From: JBNAGF01 sp049801055
Lineage (GTDB): Bacteria > Pseudomonadota > Alphaproteobacteria > Rhodobacterales > Rhodobacteraceae
DNA length: 64,000 nucleotides
Assembly: GCF_049801055.1 (NCBI RefSeq)
Contig: NZ_JBNAGF010000004.1
Location: 124,001-188,000, forward strand
Direction: 5' to 3'
Every line of letters starts with the position of its first letter. The stretch's first letter is position 1. The position numbers were made by a program, and so were the translations under genes. The notes under the pieces were generated by a model. That model did no database searches. It was given only the letters and a program-made list of their open reading frames with translations, and was not told where the DNA came from. This document shows, piece by piece, positions 56,475 through 64,000 of this stretch.

Positions 56475-57620
56475 ATGACCGCGATCGATCCCGCCAAACT
56501 CACTGCCGATCTGATCCGATGCCCATCGGTCACACCCGAGGAAGGTGGGGCGCTCGAACTGCTCGAAGGTTTGCTAAGTTCGGCGGGATTTAACTGCACC
56601 CGAGTTGACCGAGGCGGTGTCTGCAATTTGTTTGCACGCTGGGGCGGCAAAGCGCATCCGCGCAGCTTTGGCTTCAACGGGCACACGGATGTGGTGCCGG
56701 TTGGCGACGAGGACGCATGGACCCTGCCCCCATTCGCGGCACAGGAGCGTGACGGCTTCCTGTATGGCCGCGGGGCGACGGACATGAAATCCGGCGTCGC
56801 GGCCTTTGCCGCAGCAGCTGTCGATTTCGTTCGCGAAACCCCGCCAGATGGAGCGGTCATCCTGACGATAACCGGCGACGAAGAGGGCGACGCGTTTGAC
56901 GGAACAACCGCGCTTCTGGATCACATGCAATCCGAAGGGGAGAAAATGAGTGTTTGCCTTGTCGGTGAGCCCACCTGCCCGGACCGGATGGGCGAAATGA
57001 TCAAGATCGGACGTCGCGGGTCACTAACGGCGTGGTTCACCGTTGATGGCGTTCAGGGGCACTCGGCCTATCCACACCGGGCCAAGAATCCGCTTCCGGC
57101 AATCGCGCGTCTGATGGATCGCCTGGCCAGCCACGAACTTGACGCAGGAACGGACCATTTTGATGCTTCAACGCTGGCTGTCGTCACGATCGACACAGGT
57201 AATCCCGCAACCAATGTTATTCCTGCGCAATCCCGCGCCACGGTCAACATCCGGTTCAACGATCGGCACAGCGGCTCATCTCTGACCAACTGGTTGCGCG
57301 CTGAGGCCGATGCCGTCGCCAGTGCATTCGACGTCGAGATCGACATGAAGGTTAAGGTGTCCGGCGAAAGCTTCGTAACACCGCCAGGGCCACTTTCGGA
57401 ACTGGTCTCACAAGCGGTCGAAACCGAGACTGGGATTAAGCCGGAACTGTCCACAACAGGCGGCACCTCCGATGCGCGCTTTGTAAAAAACCATTGCCCT
57501 GTCGTTGAGTTCGGCCTGGTTGGGAAAACCATGCATCAGGTGGACGAGCGGGTGGAAATCGACCAGATCCATCAGTTGAAGCGGATCTATTCCCGAATCC
57601 TCAGGACCTATTTCGCGTGA
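56475..57620 (+). CDS. dapE: Succinyl-diaminopimelate desuccinylase
   Basis: DapE removes succinate from N-succinyl-LL-diaminopimelate, on the route to lysine and peptidoglycan. The 381-residue zinc enzyme has the metal ligands GHTDVVP, RGATDMK, TGDEEGDA, VGEPT and GKTMHQ, and the ArgE/DapE dimerisation domain in the middle. The ATG at 56475 follows CAGGAGC. It is 50 bases before the DUF2064 gene on the same strand. Confidence 0.97.
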   Translation: MTAIDPAKLTADLIRCPSVTPEEGGALELLEGLLSSAGFNCTRVDRGGVCNLFARWGGKAHPRSFGFNGHTDVVPVGDEDAWTLPPFAAQERDGFLYGRGATDMKSGVAAFAAAAVDFVRETPPDGAVILTITGDEEGDAFDGTTALLDHMQSEGEKMSVCLVGEPTCPDRMGEMIKIGRRGSLTAWFTVDGVQGHSAYPHRAKNPLPAIARLMDRLASHELDAGTDHFDASTLAVVTIDTGNPATNVIPAQSRATVNIRFNDRHSGSSLTNWLRAEADAVASAFDVEIDMKVKVSGESFVTPPGPLSELVSQAVETETGIKPELSTTGGTSDARFVKNHCPVVEFGLVGKTMHQVDERVEIDQIHQLKRIYSRILRTYFA

Positions 57621-57669
57621 CGGCCGGGCAAACCACGCCAGAACATTCGGGCATTCCCAATCCGGCGGT

Positions 57670-58266
57670 ATGGTAAAAAGACATCTCATCATAATGGTCA
57701 AAGAACCACGCCCGGGGCGTGTCAAAACGCGATTGGCCAAAGATTTCGGAACTGTTCCGGCGGCATGGTGGTTCCGCCGTCAGGCGCGAAACCTATTGCA
57801 GCGGCTGCGCGATCCACGCTGGGAAATCACGCTGGCCGTAGCGCCGGATTGGGAGGGGCAGTTGAGCAAAATTTGGCCTGCTGATTTGCCGAGATCTCCG
57901 CAAGGCCGCGGTGATCTTGGTCAACGTATGGCGCGCCAGATGAGCCTGCCATCAGCCGGGCCGGTCTGCGTGATCGGTGCCGACCTACCCGATCTTGATC
58001 GACGCCATGTAGCGAATGCCTTTTCCGCGCTTGGTCGGCACGACTATGTTTTTGGACCGGCCGAGGATGGTGGCTTCTGGCTTGCAGGGGCCAAGCGGGT
58101 AAAGGCCCTGCCTGCAACTCTGTTTCGCAATGTGCGATGGTCGAGCAATCATGCATTGACCGACACATTGAAGGGCTTGCACGGGGAGCGCATCGCCCTG
58201 ATCGATACGCTAAGAGATGTCGATACCGCCAAAGACCTGTCCGAGATCGCGCTAAGGCGAGTCTGA
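57670..58266 (+). CDS. TIGR04282-type glycosyltransferase-like protein (DUF2064)
   Basis: A 198-residue protein of the DUF2064 family, once named arsenosugar biosynthesis glycosyltransferase. It has the nucleotide-sugar fold motifs MVKEPRPGRVKTRLA at the N terminus and the acidic metal site GADLPDL plus PAEDGGFWL. Its real donor and acceptor are not known. It lies between dapE and rnr in the same direction. Confidence 0.85.
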   Translation: MVKRHLIIMVKEPRPGRVKTRLAKDFGTVPAAWWFRRQARNLLQRLRDPRWEITLAVAPDWEGQLSKIWPADLPRSPQGRGDLGQRMARQMSLPSAGPVCVIGADLPDLDRRHVANAFSALGRHDYVFGPAEDGGFWLAGAKRVKALPATLFRNVRWSSNHALTDTLKGLHGERIALIDTLRDVDTAKDLSEIALRRV

Positions 58267-58316
58267 GCCACTCTTTTCACGGTGACCTCCCCGACCGGGC
58301 ATGCTAGGGCGGAATT

Positions 58317-60578
58317 ATGACGCGTATCCCTTCGAAGCAGGAGATCCTCGAATGGATCTCGGCGCATCCGACCCAGACTTCCAAACGAGATATTGCCAAA
58401 GCATTTGGCATCAAGGGGGCGGATCGGATTGATCTCAAGCGCCTGCTCAAAGAGCTGGAGTCAGAAGGCCACCTGGAAAAACGCAAGCGCAGCTACCGGG
58501 ACCCGGATCGGCTGCCGCCTGTCAGTATATTGCAGGTAAAGGCTCCCAACGATGATGGTGATTTGTTCGCCCGACCTTTGGAGTGGCATGGCGAAGGTGT
58601 GGAACCGATTGTTCTGGTGATCCCGCGCGCATCGGATCCCGCTCTGGGCGAAGGGGATCGCATCCTCGCTCGGCTGTCACTCGTGAAGGAAGAGGATCAC
58701 AATTACGAAGCTCGTCTGATCCGGCGTATCGGGACCAACCCGCGGCGCGTCCTTGGTGTGTTCCGTGCTGGCGCTGAAGGTGGCCGTATTGTCCCTATTG
58801 ACAAAGCGGCCGCGACCGAATGGCTGGTGCCTGAAAACGGTGTCCACGGCGCACGGGACGGCGAACTGGTGGAAGCCGAACAGGCTGGCCCGAAAGGACG
58901 GCTGGGCCTGCCCAAGGCAAAAATCGTCGAGCGGCTGGGCGATCCAAGTGCGCCCAAGGCCGTATCGCTGATCGCCATTCATCAACACGGTATTCCGGAT
59001 ACATTTCCCGACGCTGTCATTGAGGAGGCCGACAAGGCCAAGCCGAAAGGTTTGGCCAGCCGGGAAGACCTGCGGGATCTTCCACTGGTCACGATCGATC
59101 CATCGGACGCACGCGACCATGACGATGCCTGTTATGCTCAAGCAGATGATGATCCCAAGAATTCCGGGGGCCACGTCATCTGGGTCGCGATCGCAGACGT
59201 CGCTGCTTATGTACGGCCTGGGTCAGCTCTGGACCGCGAGGCCAGAAAGCGCGGGAACTCCAGCTACTTCCCGGACCGCGTTGTGCCAATGCTGCCTGAT
59301 CGTCTTTCCGGCGACCTCTGTTCTTTGCATGAGGGGGTTCCCCGTGCCTGTATCGCGGTTCGGATCCAAATTGACTCCGATGGGCACAAAGTGGGGCACC
59401 GCTTTGTTCGTGGCCTCATGCGTTCTCCGGCCTCGCTGCACTATGGCGAGGTTCAGGACGCTGTCGAAGGGAACCCGAATGACGGCACCGCGCCGCTTCT
59501 GGACCCTGTCCTGAAACCTCTCTACGCCGCCTATGGCGCACTGAAACAAGCGCGGGAACACCGTCAGCCGCTGGATCTGGATCTACCCGAGCGACGGATC
59601 ATATTGGGTGACGACGGCACTGTTGAGTCGGTCGCATTCCGCGATCGACTGGACGCGCACAGGCTGATCGAGGAATTCATGATCCTTGCTAATGTCTGTG
59701 CGGCCGAGACTCTGACCCAAAAGCGTTCGCCGCTGCTGTTCAGAGTGCATGAGGAACCGTCACCCGAAAAGCTGGACGCGCTCCGGGAAACCGCTCAGGC
59801 GGCCGGGCTCAATCTCGCCAAGGGACAGGTTTTGAAAACACGGCATCTGAATGCTCTTCTGGATTCCGCTGCAGGTACGGATGAGGCCGAGTTGATCAAC
59901 ATCTCGACGTTGCGGGCGATGACTCAAGCCTATTACAGCCCGGAGAATTTCGGGCATTTTGGGCTCGCGCTTCAGAACTATGCACATTTCACCTCGCCGA
60001 TCCGCCGCTATGCCGACCTGATCGTGCATCGTGCCCTCATCTCGGCTCACGGTTGGGGCGATGACGGGCTGGACACCGCCCAGATCGAACGCATGGAAGA
60101 TACCGCAACCCATATCTCAGAGACCGAGCGGCGCTCGATGATGGCGGAACGCGACACAACCGACCGGTATCTGGCCGCTTATCTCAGCGAACGCGTCGGG
60201 AATGAGTTTTCTGGCCGGGTCAGTGGAATCGCCCGGTTCGGCGCCTTCGTGAAGCTGGACGAGACCGGCGCTGACGGGCTTGTGCCAGTTCGTTCACTGG
60301 GCCGGGAATTCTTTCATTTCGACCGCGAAGCCGGAACTTTGATGGGGTCTGATACAGGCCTGACAATCGCCATCGGTCAAAGAGTAACCGTTCGTCTGGC
60401 TCAGGCCACACCGATCACCGGTGGCCTCGAACTGGAACTGCTGTCGATCAATGATCAGGCCATGCCTCGCACCGGGCACCGCAGCTCGGCTGGGCGCAGC
60501 CCACGGCGAAAAACGGTCAAGGCAAAACGCCGGAGCGACAAGGTCAAGCGCAAGGTCGACCGGAAGCGGCGGCGCTGA
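58317..60578 (+). CDS. rnr: Ribonuclease R
   Basis: RNase R is a 3'-5' exoribonuclease that digests structured RNA. The 753-residue protein has an N-terminal helix-turn-helix segment, two cold-shock-like domains, the RNB catalytic domain with DARDHDDACYA (about 262-272; Asp metal ligands), a C-terminal S1 domain (SGRVSGIARFGAFVKL) and a highly basic tail. It starts at the ATG at 58317, 50 bases after the DUF2064 gene. The tail probably binds RNA. Confidence 0.97.
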   Translation: MTRIPSKQEILEWISAHPTQTSKRDIAKAFGIKGADRIDLKRLLKELESEGHLEKRKRSYRDPDRLPPVSILQVKAPNDDGDLFARPLEWHGEGVEPIVLVIPRASDPALGEGDRILARLSLVKEEDHNYEARLIRRIGTNPRRVLGVFRAGAEGGRIVPIDKAAATEWLVPENGVHGARDGELVEAEQAGPKGRLGLPKAKIVERLGDPSAPKAVSLIAIHQHGIPDTFPDAVIEEADKAKPKGLASREDLRDLPLVTIDPSDARDHDDACYAQADDDPKNSGGHVIWVAIADVAAYVRPGSALDREARKRGNSSYFPDRVVPMLPDRLSGDLCSLHEGVPRACIAVRIQIDSDGHKVGHRFVRGLMRSPASLHYGEVQDAVEGNPNDGTAPLLDPVLKPLYAAYGALKQAREHRQPLDLDLPERRIILGDDGTVESVAFRDRLDAHRLIEEFMILANVCAAETLTQKRSPLLFRVHEEPSPEKLDALRETAQAAGLNLAKGQVLKTRHLNALLDSAAGTDEAELINISTLRAMTQAYYSPENFGHFGLALQNYAHFTSPIRRYADLIVHRALISAHGWGDDGLDTAQIERMEDTATHISETERRSMMAERDTTDRYLAAYLSERVGNEFSGRVSGIARFGAFVKLDETGADGLVPVRSLGREFFHFDREAGTLMGSDTGLTIAIGQRVTVRLAQATPITGGLELELLSINDQAMPRTGHRSSAGRSPRRKTVKAKRRSDKVKRKVDRKRRR

Positions 60579-60607
60579 ATTCGGGCAGTGCAAGCGGTTA
60601 CGGTCAG

Positions 60608-60994
60608 TTACCTGTTTTGATGATAGGTCAAAGCTCGCGCGACGAGCCAACCGTGCCGTTCAGGATCAATCTCGGTCGGATCATCGAACAGAACAGCACG
60701 GTTTCCTTCAAGGCGGTCAGCCCCGGGAAAGGTTGCCCTTAAGTCATCGATCAGACGAGATTGGCAGTGCACGAACAGTGCGAATGCCGCGTGTTTGCTG
60801 GTACCCACGCGCAAAGTTGATCCCTTTTTTGCGATGTATGCCGGCTGGCCCCAGCGAAGTGTCTCTTCCACTTGCTCCGACAGTTCCTCTGCGGTGTCCA
60901 AAATCAGCTGTCGTAACCGCAGCATTCCGGCCCTAGCGCCGGCGGGGCTGGACTCGAACACTTCGGCGACCTGCTGAGACGAGTACGGGATCAT
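60608..60994 (-). CDS. DUF1801 domain protein
   Basis: A 128-residue protein with a DUF1801 fold: ETLRWGQPAYIAKKGSTLRVG near the middle and LFVHCQSRLIDDLRATFP after it. These are small soluble proteins of unknown biochemical role. The ATG at 60994 (MIPYSSQQVA) matches the usual family start; an ATG at 61012 is possible, and neither has a strong ribosome binding site. Confidence 0.8.
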   Translation of the reverse strand: MIPYSSQQVAEVFESSPAGARAGMLRLRQLILDTAEELSEQVEETLRWGQPAYIAKKGSTLRVGTSKHAAFALFVHCQSRLIDDLRATFPGADRLEGNRAVLFDDPTEIDPERHGWLVARALTYHQNR

Positions 60995-61226
60995 TGCAGC
61001 ATCACATTCCATCTGGAGTAGCTGGCATTTTCGCGCGATCCGCCACGATCGGCAATCCCCTGATCCGTGTCGGGGCACGTCAGTTCGCAAAGGTTCTCCG
61101 CCAAATCTGATCGATCATCGCAGCTCAAAACCGGCGAAAGATCGCCCGGTTCCGGACTGAGCACTTTGTAAGTCGTCAACTCCGGGTTACCTTTTCTGGA
61201 AAGAGCAGACAAATGAGGCAAGAGCA

Positions 61227-62570
61227 ATGCGTATACTTGTGACGGCCGCTGTCATGAGCCTGAGCGCGGCGTATCCGGGACTTGCATCTGAAAGAAGTTC
61301 CGAACCATACCACGTGAAACAGGCCACATCTGACAAGGTCCCAAACTCTCCGGAACTTCTATTGGCGTCGGCCGTATCACACTCGATCCGCCCCGCCGCT
61401 CGTCCAATCAAAAAAGCCATGCCCCTGAAACCTGAACGCGTCGCATTGTCCAACGCACGTTTCGAAAACTGGGTTCGCGCGTTCCGGGTCCGTGCCGGCG
61501 AACAGGGTATCTCGACCCGGACGCTCGATCGCGCATTCCACGGGCTGAGCTATGACCCCGAGGTCATCAAGCGCGACCGGAATCAGGCAGAGTTCAGCAA
61601 GCCGATTTGGGCATATCTCGACAGCGCCGTATCGCAAACACGCATCCGGAACGGGCAGGCCGCACTGGTGGATCATTCCGCAGTGCTGGAGCAGATCGAA
61701 CGCCGCTATGGCGTCGAAAGAGAAGTTCTTCTTGCAATCTGGGGGCTTGAAAGCTCTTTCGGAACATACCGGGGTGCGGACAACGTTATCCGGTCTCTGT
61801 CGACACTCGCTTTCGATTCCCGGCGCGGGCGGTTTTTTGAGGGCCAGTTAATCGCCGCACTCAGTATTCTGGATGCGGGGGACGTGACCCCCAACGCAAT
61901 GACCGGTAGCTGGGCCGGCGCCATGGGCCACACACAATTCATGCCTACGTCATATCTCGACTATGCCGTGGATTTCACTGGCGATGGGAAACGGGATATC
62001 TGGTCCGACGATCCGACTGACGCGCTGGCATCGACTGCGGCCTACTTGTCTCGTTTCGGCTGGACCTCCGGACAACCTTGGGGCGTAGAGGTCCGTTTGC
62101 CAGACGGGTTTGACTATGCGCTGGCCCAGCGCGAAATAACCAAGGACAGCGCCGATTGGGCCGAACTCGGAGTGCTTAGGGTCGACGGAAATCAGGTCGC
62201 GGACCACGGGCTTGCTTCTGTTCTTTTGCCTGCCGGAAGCAAAGGGGCCGCATTTCTGATCTATGAAAATTTCTCTGTTCTTGAGAAATACAATGCGGCT
62301 GATGCCTATGTCATAGGCGTAGGCCACTTGGCTGATCGGATCAGAGGCGAGCCCGGGTTTCTGACCGACTGGCCACGTGACGACAGAAGCCTGAACTTTC
62401 CGGAACGCAAGGAACTACAGCGCCGTCTCACCGAACAGGGTTTTGATACACAGGGTATTGATGGCAGGGTCGGGCCTAATACCATTCGCGCAGTCCGGGC
62501 CTTTCAGGTTGCAAACGGATTTGTGCCCGACGGGTATCCCTCCTTGGCTCTGCTCGAAAACCTACGGTAG
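61227..62570 (+). CDS. Lytic murein transglycosylase (MltB type) with peptidoglycan-binding domain
   Basis: A 447-residue exported enzyme that cuts peptidoglycan with formation of 1,6-anhydromuramic acid. It has a Sec signal (about 1-20), a low-complexity linker, the SLT-like MltB catalytic domain (about 75-380) with catalytic Glu in AIWGLESSFGTYRG and GAMGHTQFMPTSY, and a C-terminal peptidoglycan-binding repeat (about 390-445; RVGPNTIRAVRAFQ). Periplasmic or outer-membrane acting; no lipobox is seen, unlike E. coli MltB. Confidence 0.93.
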   Translation: MRILVTAAVMSLSAAYPGLASERSSEPYHVKQATSDKVPNSPELLLASAVSHSIRPAARPIKKAMPLKPERVALSNARFENWVRAFRVRAGEQGISTRTLDRAFHGLSYDPEVIKRDRNQAEFSKPIWAYLDSAVSQTRIRNGQAALVDHSAVLEQIERRYGVEREVLLAIWGLESSFGTYRGADNVIRSLSTLAFDSRRGRFFEGQLIAALSILDAGDVTPNAMTGSWAGAMGHTQFMPTSYLDYAVDFTGDGKRDIWSDDPTDALASTAAYLSRFGWTSGQPWGVEVRLPDGFDYALAQREITKDSADWAELGVLRVDGNQVADHGLASVLLPAGSKGAAFLIYENFSVLEKYNAADAYVIGVGHLADRIRGEPGFLTDWPRDDRSLNFPERKELQRRLTEQGFDTQGIDGRVGPNTIRAVRAFQVANGFVPDGYPSLALLENLR

Positions 62571-62674
62571 ACAACTTGCCTTTTGCCCCGCGAATCGACG
62601 GGTGGGAACGCTTGCGCCTCCTAGTCTGAAGCAGACGGCATTGGGTCAAATCGCATTGTGTTGACCTGACAAAA

Positions 62675-63886
62675 TCAGCCCGGTGACATGCCCCGCAAAC
62701 GCTCCGAGCGGCGGCGTAGCAATTCCACGGTTGCAAGAAGCGCGATCGAGATCACGACAAGGATCGTAGCCACCGCCAGAATTGTTGGGGAAATCTGCTC
62801 ACGCAGGCCGGTGAACATTTGCCATGGCAGGGTCTTCTGACCAGCAGATCCGACGAACAGAACAACCACAACTTCGTCGAATGAGGTGATGAAGGCAAAG
62901 AGCGCGCCTGAGATCACACCTGGCAGAATCAGCGGCATCTGAACGCGGAAAAAGGTTGTTACCGGATCGGCCCCCATATTTGCCGCAGCCCGCGTCAGGG
63001 ACCGGTCGAAACCGACCAAAGTTGCCGTCACGGTGATAATCACGAAGGGGATACCCAGAACCGCGTGAGCGAGGATGACTTTCACGTAGCCAACGAAAGA
63101 CTTACCGAGACCCAGCGACTCTTCCATCCAGTTGCCAATTCCGGAGTAGAAGAAAAACATGCCTGTCGCCGAAATGATCAGCGGCACGATCATGGGCGAG
63201 ATCATGATCGCCATGATCGCGCGGCGGAACGGAACGTGACTCTGGCTCAGGCCTATTGCGGCCAGTGTTCCGAGGGATACGGAAATGAACGTCGCGATCG
63301 GAGCAATAATCAGAGAATTCCGGAAAGAACGCTGCCATTCATTGTTCGTGAAAAAATCACGGTAGTGCTTGAGAGAGTATCCTTCTGGATCCAAACGCAG
63401 CATTTCCGGCGTGAAGGTAAAGAAATCTTCCGCGTTGAAGCTCAGCGGCAGAACCACAAGGATAGGTGTGATCAGAAAGACAAAGATCGCGCCGCAGATA
63501 ACGCGGAACATATAATGCCAAAGGACTTGCCCAGATGTGAGGTAAGGCGCCAGATGAGCCCGGTATCGCCCTTCGTAAAGCCAATAGGTAAACCACCCAA
63601 AAAACCAGCCGAACGCCACCCCTACGACAAGGCCTGCGATGCCGCCAACGAAAAACCCCGCCACAGCGAATGCCAGCAGAACAACCCAACGTGCGGTCTT
63701 TTCGGACGGAACAACCTTGGTGATGAGAAATGCTATGACAGCCAGCAAGGCCGCGCCAATGACCATACCAAGGAAAGTGGCGTCATTCGACGTGCCAACC
63801 AGCAGTCCGGCGAAGGTCCCGGCCAAAGCCACCACAGGGACATAAAAGGAAACCGGGGTGCGGGATACGGGTGTGAGTGCAGCCAT
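62675..63886 (-). CDS. ABC transporter permease, PotC type, with N-terminal extension
   Basis: A 403-residue membrane protein whose C-terminal 270 residues are a standard PotC/spermidine-putrescine permease with the EAA loop RAAANMGADPVTTFFRVQMPLILPG. The N-terminal 120 residues add about four glycine-rich helices, so the protein is longer than usual PotC (about 260-290). The start at 63886 is 3 bases after the stop of the upstream permease gene. The substrate may be a polyamine or related compound. Confidence 0.87.
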   Translation of the reverse strand: MAALTPVSRTPVSFYVPVVALAGTFAGLLVGTSNDATFLGMVIGAALLAVIAFLITKVVPSEKTARWVVLLAFAVAGFFVGGIAGLVVGVAFGWFFGWFTYWLYEGRYRAHLAPYLTSGQVLWHYMFRVICGAIFVFLITPILVVLPLSFNAEDFFTFTPEMLRLDPEGYSLKHYRDFFTNNEWQRSFRNSLIIAPIATFISVSLGTLAAIGLSQSHVPFRRAIMAIMISPMIVPLIISATGMFFFYSGIGNWMEESLGLGKSFVGYVKVILAHAVLGIPFVIITVTATLVGFDRSLTRAAANMGADPVTTFFRVQMPLILPGVISGALFAFITSFDEVVVVLFVGSAGQKTLPWQMFTGLREQISPTILAVATILVVISIALLATVELLRRRSERLRGMSPG

Positions 63887-63889
63887 GTC

Positions 63890-64000
63890 TTACCCCAGCT
63901 TGACGTTGTCGATGCCAACAATCTTGTCGTAGCACCAGTAGAGAAGAAGAACGACGGCCAGCAGAATTGTGCCCAGCGCGGCGGCCAAACCCCAGTTAAG
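63890..64000 (-). CDS. ABC transporter permease, C-terminal end (partial)
   Basis: Only the last 36 codons are present, ending at TAA (63890-63892) and cut by the window edge. The product end LNWGLAAALGTILLAVVLLL YWCYDKIVGIDNVKLG is a final membrane helix and a short tail. Its position just before the PotC-type gene suggests the PotB-type partner. Confidence 0.75.
   Translation of the reverse strand, partial: LNWGLAAALGTILLAVVLLLYWCYDKIVGIDNVKLG

Overview
The window reads as chromosomal DNA of a marine Roseobacter-group alphaproteobacterium (Rhodobacteraceae, Ruegeria-like). This rests on the rRNA operon order 16S - tRNA-Ile(GAT) - tRNA-Ala(TGC) - 23S - 5S - tRNA-fMet, on several Rhodobacteraceae-type hypothetical proteins, on choice-of-anchor L/Hint and RTX proteins, and on the housekeeping genes present. 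Species cannot be fixed from memory. No insertion sequence, prophage, CRISPR array or integrase was found.

Layout. 1-5412 (minus strand): a complete rrn operon whose tRNA-fMet is cut by the window edge, preceded by a 0.5 kb leader with a boxA-like site and a candidate promoter with an AT-rich upstream element near 5891-5919. 6156-9778: msrQ/msrP periplasmic methionine sulfoxide repair, a membrane-anchored glutamate-synthase-like FMN protein and a small DUF302-type exported protein. 10039-11448: a two-block RTX protein. 11521-21150: clpB with a candidate heat-shock promoter, pyrF, a Nudix hydrolase, dinB with an N-terminal zinc motif, an N-formylglutamate amidohydrolase, tRNA-Val, rpmJ, an iron(III)-binding protein and an XRE-cupin/GNAT pair. 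The iron permease follows on the opposite strand.

23069-34781 is one functional region. A minus-strand operon encodes a long-chain-type acyl-CoA ligase, a LivG/LivH/LivM/substrate-binding/LivF-type ABC importer with a small extra membrane protein, and a PaaK-like protein. Divergent from it are a soluble hybrid PAS histidine kinase and an OmpR-type regulator. The context suggests sensing, import and CoA activation of an organic acid. 35763-40762 is a CoA-linked acid catabolism cluster (acyl-CoA dehydrogenase, ADP-forming-type CoA ligase, CaiD-like hydratase) with a divergent GlxA-type AraC regulator.

40773-47235 is the most intriguing block: six consecutive minus-strand genes, tightly packed, for a soluble coiled-coil protein, two proteins of unknown function, an AAA+ ATPase with a long N-terminal region, and two small membrane proteins. 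No function is known to me. 47415-57620 carries a LOG-family protein, a PLP dehydratase, dapD and dapE. Between dapD and dapE lie three Hint-domain genes (one frameshifted) and an ionotropic-glutamate-receptor-like channel protein. The right end has a glycosyltransferase-like DUF2064 protein, RNase R, a DUF1801 protein, a lytic transglycosylase and part of a polyamine-type ABC transporter.
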